Positions 45,783 to 55,959 of a stretch of 64,000 nt of DNA are shown here, piece after piece. The stretch is from Pinus tabuliformis (lineage: Eukaryota > Streptophyta > Pinopsida > Pinales > Pinaceae). Made by a program: the position numbers and the translations under genes. The stretch spans positions 825,776,503 to 825,840,502 of the forward strand of contig CM062819.1 in NCBI GenBank assembly GCA_031772625.1, written 5' to 3'. How positions within the stretch are numbered: the stretch's first letter is position 1; each line of letters opens with the position of its first letter. The notes below the pieces were generated by a model, which was not told the DNA's origin, searched no databases, and was given only the letters and a program-made list of their open reading frames with translations.

Positions 45783-46260
45783 AATAAATCATTTTATGTG
45801 TTAATCATTTCTAAATAAAATATTTAACCATTTTGAATATATTTTCCCTATCCAAAAAATATAATAAAGTATTTCTAATAGTTAACTCTTGATTTGGTCA
45901 ATATTATTTTATTATTTTCCATTTCCGAGATCAACCCAATACTTTGTTATAAATAAGAGGGTTTTTCATCATTCTTGACCATGATCATTATCATTGTCAC
46001 CACTATTGCCTTCTTGCATTTGAGCTCCCACTTGAGTTCTACACACTATTTTGTGTTTTTCACATATTGAGAGAGTGAACCAATCAGTGAAACGTCAAGG
46101 ACATGAAAGGACCCGTCCCATCGAGGGGGATTTGCAGACCTTTTGTAGATATACTTCACTAGGTGTTATCAATAAAGATTATTATTCATTTAAAAGCCTT
46201 CTATATTGTGTTATTACTTTGGATTTTTATTGTTGTTTTCTATTTTGGATTACAAATATC
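45783..46260 (+). promoter_or_regulatory. LTR-like promoter region with TATA box and AATAAA
   Basis: TATAAATAA at 45948-45956 is followed 215 bp later by AATAAA at 46171-46176 in a T-rich context. This arrangement is typical of the U3-R part of a plant LTR. Together with the AT-rich block at 44255 it might form one LTR (possibly starting near TGTGGGAAAATC at 44092) of an older + strand element, interrupted by the retrocopy. No partner LTR was seen. Confidence 0.4.
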
Positions 46261-46666
46261 TTTTTATTGTAGGTTTTTCTTGTTTTATTATTACAAATTT
46301 GAAGTGCAAGCAGCCACAAGCTGTTGTTAGGTCACTTGTCACCAGTGGCTTAAGTGAAGTGTTTTTGGTACACCTTCCAAGAAATTTCATACTAACATCA
46401 AGTTCTAATGTCTCAACAACCTCTGGTTGAGAAGTTTCAACTGTCTCAAACTCACAAGTTTCCAAGGATGTAACTTCGAGTTCGGTACGAATAGGAAGTG
46501 GTGATTCTAGTTGATTAATTTTGGATGTACTTCTATATGGGGTAGCTTCCAATGTACCAGGTTTGGTAGTTTGTGTTTTCTTGCTTTTAAGACGTGCAGG
46601 TGTTGCCTCTGGATGTAGAGGAGTAAATCTTTTCATTCTACGTGAATGAAAAGCGTGTTCTTCCAT
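46250..46666 (-). other. Unidentified 138-codon open frame, ATG-started
   Basis: The frame starts with a true ATG on the - strand and has no recognised domain. It is basic and Thr/Lys-rich at the start (MKRFTPLHPEATPARLKSKK) and Glu/Thr-rich in the middle (SLETCEFETVETSQPEVVE). It lies 1.3 kb downstream, in - strand sense, of a primer-site-like sequence at 47971-47993, so it could be the start of a retroelement polyprotein. It may also be chance. Confidence 0.3.
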
Positions 46667-47970
46667 GGTTAATTAATTTATTTTAGAACTTAAAGACACA
46701 AATAAAAAAAAGAGGGCTAACTAGGTAGAAAGGACTACCAAGTCACTCTGAACCATAATATACGATTAGTTATGTGCAGGAAATCTTTGTGAATGTTGTG
46801 TTTGGTGTATCACAGTTAATAAGGTAGCTGACTCAATTACCTATGGTGGCTTTGCATCCTAGTGGTGACTTCCAAAATATACTCGGAGGTACATGGAGGT
46901 GCAATCCATAATAGTGATGTTTGATGTGTAATTGTACAATGGGGTCATTTTGAAATAATCGTTGTATGTGGAGTGTTGTCTTATATACCCAAAGGTACAA
47001 CAAAGAACATTCTAATATACTCTGATGGATGTGGAAAACCAACAATCATGCCCAGAATTTAATGATGACAAGTAACGACAGCTCCTAAATTCAAAGACTT
47101 TAGAACATGTCTTCTAGCCTAGACCACTAAATGTGTCGTTAATGTTCCAAATGCTCCTTAGGTTAATTTACAAATTTTAATGTTGATCTTTATTAGAATT
47201 TCAGTTTCATGACTTGAAACGAATTCACGTAAACTCCTAAAATGAAACTAGCATGAGAAATAACTCTTTTTCATTCGATGAAGATCTATCTAAATAAGGG
47301 AAGAAGTTTTAAAAAATAATGCAACAGACAATAACTTCCAAACAAGATCTCAAAATTTCAATATTCCAATGCAAAGATTCAATACCTAATGCTTGAAGAA
47401 TGAAGTTTTTCTTTTTCTTTTCAATTTTCAATGCAATGGAAAATGAAATATGACTAGATTATTGAATCAAAAACATTCACACAAATCAGAACTGTAACAT
47501 GAAAGTATTTTAACAAATAAATAACCAAATCAAATGATCACAAATCCTAATTGACAAGAAGAAACAAAAATGAAGCAAACTCTTACCAAAAGGCAATCAA
47601 ATTCAATTCCAAAAAGTTGCTAACTTCACAGAGACCTTGAATAGACTAGATACTCGGGAAGACGCTGCAGACAAAAGAGATTGAGAGCAAGGCAAGGAAA
47701 ATGCATATTTGTTTCACTTACAAAATCATCGCAGGTGATGTATAGCAACCAGTGTGATTCATTGCACTTACAAAGATGGATAGGTGCGCTAGGGTGCTCT
47801 GTCTCATAAAAAAAGTGTGATGGGGCTAATTTTTCTCAAAATAAGAAAATAAAACCCTAACGAAGCTTGAAATTATACTTTCCTAGGTCCAACAACTATC
47901 TAAACAATTCAAAATGAGTTGATTTTAGAGGTCCTAAGAGGCTAGAAAAAGGAAACCACTAAAGAAAATC
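46667..47970. other. Gene-free stretch
   Basis: About 1.3 kb with only short frames on both strands. AT-rich, no domain or repeat recognised. If the primer-like site at 47971 is real, this is the leader of a - strand element. Confidence 0.4.
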
Positions 47971-47993
47971 TTGTTCCCCAATGGAGTCACCAA
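47971..47993 (-). other. Primer-binding-site-like sequence of a - strand LTR element
   Basis: On the - strand it starts TTGGTGACTCCATTGGGGAA, close to the TGGCAACCATACTGGGGAA of element D. The sequence just outside begins TGTTTTGTGG at 47996 on the + strand, which would be the LTR edge. No second LTR was found, so the call is tentative. Confidence 0.4.
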
Positions 47994-47995
47994 GT

Positions 47996-48860
47996 TGTTT
48001 TGTGGATAAATTCCTTCTATGGATAGAAGCAATCTCCCTAGACCTAGTGGCTTAGTCTAGAAACAATCAAGACAAAACTACATTTTTTATCCTTAGAGAA
48101 GTTTGAAATATGGGAATAATACCTACTTGGAATCTAATGCAAGTTTCCTCCTTCTCCTTGCTTGCAAGCTTCAGTTCTAATTCCAATTGCTAAAAGTGGA
48201 ACCTGAAAAACATCTAAAAAAAGAAAAATAACCACACAAATAACATATAGAAACAACTCTAAACAAGAAACAAAGGATTCATTTTTCTACATATGCATAA
48301 ATGAGACATAATGTATAGGAAAACAAGGCATTTTTGTATTAATATAGGAGAATATTACAACCCTTATAGACCTTGACATTGTAGATCTCTCCCAACTATC
48401 TTGTATTTCCTTTGCCATAATAGAAAGCCTTCAATCACACCTCAAGCACATGGATGGATTATGGACCTATAGGCATAAATCAACAAAATGAGGGTGTAAC
48501 TAAGAGTCTCCAAAAGCCAACACATACCTAATAGTAGGTAATGCTTTTATAGAAGAAAATGAGTAGGTTGTAGATCCATTAAACTAGGGTTAGATCCACT
48601 TTATAAGGGGATAAGCTTCGTGGGATAAGAGATAAGGCCTCAATATTACGAGTTCGAGATCTTATACATTTGTAAATGGTTAAAACCACTTTCAAAGATT
48701 CTAGAAAGAGAAACTTCGAATATTTTTTTTTTAACTCATTTCCTGTTGTCATCGTACTTTTTGGAAAAGCAACACGCGCTGGTGAGCATAGTTGAAATGT
48801 GTGCAAACTAAGCCATTGCAGGTTTCCCTAAAGGGGAGTCCGTTGATCCTCAAAATTAGG
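47996..48860. other. Gene-free stretch, possible 5' LTR of a - strand element
   Basis: No supported coding sequence. If the primer-like site at 47971 is right, this would be LTR sequence, but its outer edge is not visible. Confidence 0.3.
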
Positions 48861-48869
48861 ATTTTTAGC

Positions 48870-50010
48870 CAATGTAATCTAGGATTCTTGGGACTTTTGG
48901 AAAGGATATGCTTTTGGCTCTGTAGGGGATGATTGTAAAGTATGATTGGATGATGATTGATCCAGGTTCAAGGCCATTTGATTGGATGCAACAAAATAAC
49001 CTGTAACATTGAGCTTCCTACAATATGTACAAGTCATACATGGATTTGGATAGTCCCCCACCAAATGCCCTGGTTGACCACTAGCATATTACTTTTCCTT
49101 TTCCTCGCCCTCTTGAAGGTGATCCTTATCCTCTCCATAGACATCCTTTTCCTTATGCAAGCATGGGATAATCTCACCCTTTATATATTTTGCAGCCCCA
49201 TCACCTCCCTATGCCTAATGTACGCAATATGCATAAGAGGTTCTCTCATGCATTAAATCCAATGCATAGCAAGAGTGAATGTCATGCCCAAATAATTTAT
49301 GGAAATCACAAAAAGGAGTCCTTGTCGAGCTCAAGTACTTCTGCATCATTAGGAATTGTTTTTGTAGGTTTCCCCACACCCTAGAAATCTCACACCATAT
49401 CCCCTTGCCTTGGGCTAACGAGTTCACTGCCCCTATAGCTACATAATCAATTACTATCGAGAACTTTCTGTGATGGTTCCCCTCCCTCCTGTAAATTGTG
49501 CACCATACCTCCTCATGTTTTTCCTTGCCCTTTTCAAGGTCTTACAATTATATTTTCAAGGTCACCAACTAAAAATTTACTTGTGCCATTCCTACACTAC
49601 TCTCTCCACTCGCTAATGTAGCCTCTAACTGCATGCGGATCTCTAGTGTCTTGGGCTAAAAAGTCACTTATTTCTACATTAGTGGAATGCATATATGCAA
49701 AAACAACCCTACTAAAAACCACTCTTGATGTTGGGCAATGAGAATTCAGAATGTTAACCTATCCATTAAAATTTTATACCTCAATTCATAATCTCGTACT
49801 AACTCACTACTACTCTTCTTTATCTCCTTGATTTCAGTTATACATTGGGAATCTAACTTAGGATTTTGCAATTCTTTCAATAATTCATATTTGATGTCAA
49901 CCAAATGGCAAGGTTGTCTAGGCGGAGTGATATCTTTATACTTCATATACCATGTGAGTGTGTGGTCCCATAAAATAGTCCCCAGCTGAGCTATCTTGGT
50001 CCCTTCATCT
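48870..50010 (-). pseudogene. Minus-strand gag remnant of an unassigned retroelement
   Basis: The segment 49946-49746 has KKSSSELVRDYELRYKILMD, typical of the retrotransposon gag domain (the 'vrdYelRF' block). Just upstream, in - strand sense, is a HTLTWYMKYKDITPP-like stretch. Downstream at 49427-49215 a degenerate knuckle-like piece (FCDFHKLFGHDIHSC) appears, and another Cys-rich piece (CMTCTYCRKLN) is at about 49040. The order on the - strand fits gag. It is strongly decayed, and no pol was seen below 48870. Confidence 0.5.
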
Positions 50011-51229
50011 AGGATCTATTTAATGATCCATAGAGATTCACACACAAATCAATGTTGTTCTAGATATTTATTTTCATTCCTATGAAATATTGTTAGTTTG
50101 ATTATAGAAAATCAACATCTTCCATGGTTATTCTTCTAGTGCCTACCTGTTAAAATTTCATTGTTTCTATCACGGATTGAAGAGGATGAATTGGTTCTCA
50201 CACTTGTAATACCTCAACTTCTCTTGTGCCTACACCTGCACCTATTTCTCCTCCTTCAACTTCTCTTGTACATGTACATGCACCTATTTATCCTCCAATT
50301 TGTACCTCTCCTTCTCTACTACTACTTTCACTATTCAAATGTCCATGACATCCTAATACAAAAAACTGAGGGAAATTGACAAATAATGAAGAGTTTACGA
50401 AACATTTCTAAAGGTGCATGCAAGTCATTGGTTCGATCCATGGGATGGTTATGGCTTGGACATGGGGTGAAACATATCCTATGCGTTAATATGTTCTTCC
50501 TCCTCCTTTTTTCCTTCTCTCAATACTCATAGGATGCACTTCCCCTTCTTCTATTCCATCACAATGTCATTCTCATCTACTCTGGGTGGAGGGCCCTCTC
50601 CATGGCACTACACTCTAATCCAAGTGTAGTAGCTTATATACACCACTATCTACTCTCCCTTCCTCTCTATCTTCACGATGACCTAAAATTCCCCTAATAT
50701 TTAAGATCCAATTTTGCGTGACATGCCTCCATGTTAATCTTTTGTCAAAGATAAGCTCTATTGGAGTCATCTTCCCTAGGTGTGGACCATGCACATACTT
50801 GGTCCCACTTGTAGTGTTGTTTTAATTAATCCTAATTGACCAAGACTACAACCATTTAATTTTCAACCTAGGGTAGGTCTTGTTGTTTCAATGGAGTTTG
50901 CACTATCTGTGCTGATACACTACAACGAAGAATGAAAATAGAAAGAAACAGTAAAGAATATCACTGAATCAATTATAGAAATTAAATCATTCATGCATAA
51001 ATTAAAACACTCTACAGAAATGAAATCACACTTCAAAATTACCAGAGCAAGGGCACGCCACACACTAAACCAATGACTACACCAGCTGGTCAACTACCAT
51101 TCTGTTTAATCAAACCAGTGTAACAACATAATATAATTCTGGAACTAAAGTGAACATATTCTACAATTTATATAACAACAACAGAAAACCATACAAACAA
51201 TAAAAGACATAATAATATACAACTAATTT
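50011..51229. other. Gene-free stretch, left flank of element D
   Basis: No recognised domain on either strand. It includes a CT-rich repetitive patch around 50205-50335. It probably belongs to the same decayed - strand element as 48870-50010. Confidence 0.35.
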
Positions 51230-51650
51230 TGTTAGTGTTAGTATCTGCATACTTCCATCAGGGATCAAAATTTGCTCTTTGCATTTTCATTTTAGGGAAC
51301 CCATACTGAATTTTTTACATCATTTCACTAGGTCATGTCAAACTGATCCACTGATGGTTGTCCTCTCTTCAGAAAATCTAAATTTTTCTTTCATAGAATA
51401 TACTTGTTGACCCTTCTTCAGGTTGTCTTCAGTCATGGTTTCATGGTCAATTTGCAATCATGCTTTCATTAGGTCATAGGGCATGTTTTCATTAGCATTT
51501 TCATTAGGTCTTAGGGTTTCATCACCAAGGTCAAGAACATGATTTGAAAATGTAAATAAATGTCAACAAGGGTATGAGGATGATAAATAAGTCAAGCATG
51601 ATGGCTTGTAGGTCATAGTCACTATATCATTATCTTTTAACCTAATGTAA

Positions 51651-51685
51651 TTTTCACCTCAAAAAACATGTTTTTGAGGTGAAAA
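51651..51685. repeat. 35 bp near-perfect palindrome present only in the left LTR of element D
   Basis: The arms TTTTCACCTCAAAAA and TTTTTGAGGTGAAAA meet at CATG. The right LTR reads straight from CACTATG to AAAACGGAG at about 62916 and lacks roughly 55 bp here. It could fold into a hairpin. Confidence 0.8.
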
Positions 51686-52039
51686 CAGAGTATTTTGAGT
51701 TAATTTGTATTTCTTATGTAATTTTTAGTCACTTTATGTAATAAATGATCCTAGCTGCACCAAAGAATCTCTCTTTGCTGCAAGACAAAGAAACACTACA
51801 AAAACCAGTTCAAGTTGAGCATTATCCACTTGAAGAAAACAAAGAAGAAAAGGCATTAAAAACAGAGTTTGAAGAAGGTCAAGAAACATTAGAAAGTGGG
51901 GTTTTCAAGTGAAAAATCAAAATTTACTCCTATATAAGCTCTCACATTTCATTTTGAAGTTCATCATTCTCATTTGGCAAGAAAGAAGTCAAAAAGTGAA
52001 GAAAAGAGGAAAGGTTTAGCGAGTTTTGGGCAAAAGAGA

Positions 52040-52260
52040 GTTTGCGCTACGCTTCTGGAGGGTGGCACTGCGCATAGGAAGACTGGCACTACACGTTTCA
52101 GGCAGGAGGGTCGACACTACGTGTTTAGAACTTGGCGCTATGCATTGAGGCCTGGCGCTGTGCGTCTGGCAAATTGCCCAGTGTAAATTTACACTGCACT
52201 TCGCTTCTAGGGTGGTGCTGCACGTCTGTGCACCGGCGTTGCACGTTGAGCAGAAGCCCT
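52040..52260. repeat. GC-rich degenerate motif array (GGCGCTGCGCGT type), left LTR of element D
   Basis: About eight copies of a motif like TGGCGCT(G/A)(C/T)GCGT occur at intervals of roughly 20-35 bp in otherwise AT-rich DNA. Many copies show CG to TG/CA changes. The right LTR has the same array at 63280-63530. Isolated copies also lie at about 54470, 54795 and 54820. Confidence 0.7.
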
Positions 52261-52379
52261 CAAAACTTCCAACAAACTTCAAAATTGTTCTCTCTTACCT
52301 TCATTGCAACTAATTTGACCTCCTTTGCTGCAGTTTTGGTTTGCATATCACACTCTTAAGCACCATTCTCCATGATAAA

Positions 52380-52720
52380 TATGAAAGCCTAAATTTTCCC
52401 CTAGTCTTGCCTAAAACCCTAAACTCTTATTGTTCCTCCTATCACCTATCAACACAACCCTGAACTCTTTCCCTATCTTGTTTTCCCTATCCCTTTATCC
52501 CTTTATCCCTATATCTTTTTATCCCTTTATCCCTATTCCATATCATCCCTATCCCTTTATTCCTTTTCCCCAAGGGCAATATTTCAAATAAAACAAGCCC
52601 TCCCTCTCATTTTTATCATTCCTACTCCCTCATTCATTTTCTAGCCCATAAGATCATCTCCCATCCCCTCACTCTTGAAATGCTTTCACTCATTCCCTTC
52701 ATACAACCTCAAGCCTTGCA
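52380..52720 (+). promoter_or_regulatory. Pyrimidine-rich leader upstream of the element D LTR gene
   Basis: A long CT-rich stretch includes a (TATCCCTT)n-like array at about 52485-52565 and ends 4 bp before the ATG at 52724 with CAAACATGG context. The right LTR has the same layout (63730-63954). The LTR gene of element C is also preceded by a pyrimidine-rich stretch. A 5' leader role is inferred. Confidence 0.4.
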
Positions 52721-52723
52721 AAC

Positions 52724-54370
52724 ATGGACAGAGAGGACCAAGACTATGAGGAGGAGGAAAACACAGGCAGTGACACCTCAACAGATAGAGCTAGGTAATA
52801 GAGAAAACCACACAAGGGAGGCAGGATTATCGGAGAAGAGCCATCAAACATTAGAGATTTGTAGACCTCTCAGTTGGCTGTCACATGTTTTAGATATCTT
52901 GACTACTATGAGTTCTGTGAGCAGGCAGAGAGAGTTCAACACCACCCTGATCTCACCAGAATTTTTGTAGCTCATCTTGAGGACAACAAGGTGAGTCTTG
53001 CTGGGGTAACATTCACCGTCTCACCCTCCATCATTTCAGATGCAACCAGGATGCTGAATGTAGGGGAGAAGTGGTACAAGGCCCATGACCTGGATGAACA
53101 CTATTACGAGCCTTATATCAAACCCCAGTACAGAAATGAGGTGAAGAGACTTTTTCCTTTCAGATTTCTTGAAGACAAGTATGTCCCCATGATGAAAATC
53201 ATCATGAAATATTTCACTTGTGAGGGCATATTTTCTAGGATGTACACCTATCACATCAGGCTCCTCATGCTTTTTACCAGGGTGAGGATGTTGAACCTTG
53301 CTTATTTCTTATTCAGGAATATTGAGAAGATGGCTCATTTTGTGCAGAAGAAGCCATACCCTCAACAGATGAGTAGTCTCTATCATTACTCCCTGATCAA
53401 GATCACTGTGCTTCATCATCTCAGTCTCCTCAACATCTCTTGGGAGACAGACATTGCTCATGACATCTTTAGGGGTCCTCAAATTCCTCTACCAATGCCT
53501 CAAGAAGTAGGGGGACCTTCTAGCATTGCTCAGGTGAAAACAGATGAGGAGGCCCAAGAGATTAGAACTACTGAGGTGTCCAGGACCTTCATGACATATT
53601 AAAGGGGCACAAGGAGATTGTTTGCAGCTGATAGGCAAGTGTTTGCTCCATGAGATGTGGAAGGGACCTTGCCTTCTTCATCAACCCATAGGCAAATGCT
53701 AGCTCCACAGGATGTGGAAGGGGCTTTGCCTTCTTCATCAACACAACAGGTACAGGTGCAGCAGTTGCACAAAGGGAAGGAAAAGATGCCGGAGGAGAGT
53801 TTTGATGATGAGGAGGAAAGAGACTTTGACTTGACAGAGCATGATGAGCTGGAGCAGCGTTATACTCACCATGGAGTGGAAATAATTAACTTAGAGGCTC
53901 AGGACAAAGAAACAATAAAAGACATCATCATACAAGAAAAGGAAGCCCAAGTACAAGATTTGATGGAAAATTTGGAGAGGCCCAAATATGTCATCACATA
54001 TTTTGAACAAGAAAACAAACAGTTGAGTGACAAACAAGTCCTCATGGAGCTGGAACTGCTCAAGGTAAAACGAAAAAGCGGCAAAGAGGCACAGGTCACT
54101 TTGACTCCTATTGAGAAGGAGATTGAAGATGACAGAGAGACTTGGCTTGTGAGAGTCAATTTTCACCTTGAGAAGTTTTTGTAGAAGGCTAATAGAGACA
54201 ATCAGATGATTGGGCACATGGCCTACCATTACAGGACCTAAAACAAAATTTGCAACATAACGGTCAAAAAGATGAAAGGTAGGCTAAGGCGGGCTTTGAA
54301 AGGAAAAAAGGAGAAGGATAGTCTTAGGTTGCTTACTAAAGCTTCCTTGGCTCATCAAGACATTTGATGA
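52724..54370 (+). pseudogene. LTR-encoded protein remnant, left LTR of element D
   Basis: An ATG at 52724 opens MDREDQDYEEEENTGSDTST, an acidic start that is repeated in the right LTR at 63955. A globular part lies at about 52874-53560, with VSLAGVTFTVSPSIISDATR, YEPYIKPQYRNEVKRLFPF, LNLAYFLFRNIEKM and SSLYHYSLIKITVLHHL. The rest is Gln-, Glu- and Lys-rich with coiled-coil character (about 53820-54180, ITYFEQENKQLSDKQVLMEL). At about 550 codons it is half the size of the element C LTR protein but has the same plan: acidic or polar start, globular domain, coiled-coil end. The helical block before 'SSLYH' resembles 'SSALYHLFLYY' of element C. I infer a distant relationship. Function unknown. 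Broken in several places. Confidence 0.65.
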
Positions 54371-55809
54371 TGGTGCTTCTCACCAATTTTGGGCAAGTTT
54401 GAAGCAATTTTTGTCATTTGAAAATTTTGAAATTTTACACACAGGAACACTGCCTAAATGCCTGCCATTGGCGCTGTGCTTTTCCTAGGGGAACTCAATG
54501 AAGAAATGGTTTGAATTTTTGGTTTCACAGTAATTAGTACATGCAACCTATGGATTTTCAAAGTTTTTGGGGCAAAACTGGTCCACCAAAAGGTCAAAAA
54601 ACACCCTAAAAATGACCTTTCTACCACTTTTTGGACACACAAAAGCAGTCTTGGGAGAATCAAGTTTTGAGGGGTCAAATGAGATTCAAATTCTGAAATT
54701 ATAGGTTTTATGGCAAGTATACTTGAAGACATTTCCAATGAGATATCATGAGCTCAATTTGGATTCTGGGAAGGCCTCCAAAATGGACCTGAAAGTGGCG
54801 CTGCACGTTGGGCCAATGGCACTGCACGTCGGGTAGTTTTTGTACAGGATGCCTATTTTTCCAGTTTTTGATTGTGTTCATGGATTTTCTCTCATGGAGG
54901 ATGATTTACCTTTGTAAATGATGACTTGGCATGTAAATATGATGGATAAATAGTAGTATAGGGTAGATTCATTGCTTTAGAAGTCAGTTTGAGCTCAAAT
55001 GAATCAGTTTTTCACTTTTAGAGGCAAGTTGTTGAGATGCCTATATTCTTGTTTCTTGTTCAGTGTTGGTTAGATTAGCTCCTCATCTTAGGGTTCAACC
55101 CTTGAGGATCGGAGGAGGTTGAATTCATGTCTATATCTTCTTCTTCTTTCTCATTGTAAAGGGTTAGACTCAACTGGATGCTCAGACTTTGATTGTACAC
55201 CATTTTGTAGCAGTTTAACATGAGATTAATAAGAATTGCAACTATTTTTATGGGATCCATGTGGTATGGAGTTTTAGTACAGTTTTTTCTTTTGTGATCA
55301 TATTTCAATGTGTTTTGTATACTTTGTTAATCATTTCATTTCTTCTAAGTGAATGCTTTCAAGTTGATAGGTAGAATTCATTGCATCAATGCTTTGATTT
55401 GTGAAAACATTCACCATTTCATGTTTTCTGCAGTCTAGGAAGGACCTATGGTTTTCACATGCTCTTCTTAGCTTCTCACCAGTCTAAAACATCTCACCCC
55501 ATCAAGCCCTAGAGTGCTAAACCTTATGCCTACCTTGCCCCATTGAACACCCTGTAATTCTGACCTAATTCCCTAGACCTAAACTGTCTAGCTCCTCCTA
55601 ATCTGGAAAAAACCCTTTCAAAATCCAATCGAAACTTCATGATACTATACCTAGCCTAATATCCTTTACCTGATCCAGTCATCTTGGCTAAGATCCTTAC
55701 AGAGAGAGTCCTCTCCTGGACTAGTAGGGATAGCTACTTGGCTAAACGTGGTTTGTGGTTACCCTGACATTGCCTTCCTTTAGCCTGAGGTTCAATCTAG
55801 GTGATAACA
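54371..55809. other. 3' part of left LTR of element D (TATA-like site and U5)
   Basis: No coding content that I can support. GGATAAATAG near 54945-54954 is a weak TATA candidate about 580 bp after the LTR gene. The end shares CTAGGTGATAACA style with element C (CTGAGTGATAACA), as does the sequence GAGAGAGTCCTCTC at about 55699 versus GAGAGAGCCCTCTC at 26361 in C. Confidence 0.5.
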
Positions 55810-55812
55810 TAG

Positions 55813-55829
55813 TGGCAACCATACTGGGG
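55813..55829 (+). other. Element D primer binding site candidate
   Basis: TGGCAACCATACTGGGG starts three bases after the LTR end ATAACA, as in element C. The tRNA is not identified. Confidence 0.65.
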
Positions 55830-55959
55830 AACGAAATACTAATCACCTTGAAAGTATATTTCATTTGAATTCTTAAGCTTATGGATGATGATTTTTAGAA
55901 TTTACTAGGCTGAACAGGAAAGTTGTAAAGCAATATATAAAACTTCGAAATTTGAGCAC

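Larger units (their letters stand above)
51230..55809 (+). repeat. Element D left (5') LTR
   Basis: It begins TGTTAGTGTTAGTATCTGC and ends GTGATAACA. The start matches 62523 onward for the 1.48 kb available. It contains, in order: a palindrome (51651), a GC-rich motif array (52040-52260), a pyrimidine-rich leader (52380-52720), a protein gene remnant (52724-54370), a weak TATA-like site (54946) and a U5-like end. Confidence 0.85.

Noticed and set aside
46250-46666. 138-codon minus-strand frame as a host gene
   Set aside because: It has an ATG but no domain, splice context or neighbour support; kept only as an unidentified frame.
53891-54229. Minus-strand frames opposite the element D LTR gene
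   Set aside because: Antisense of a coiled-coil region; Leu/Phe/Ser-rich composition is expected from that and gives a false membrane-protein look.
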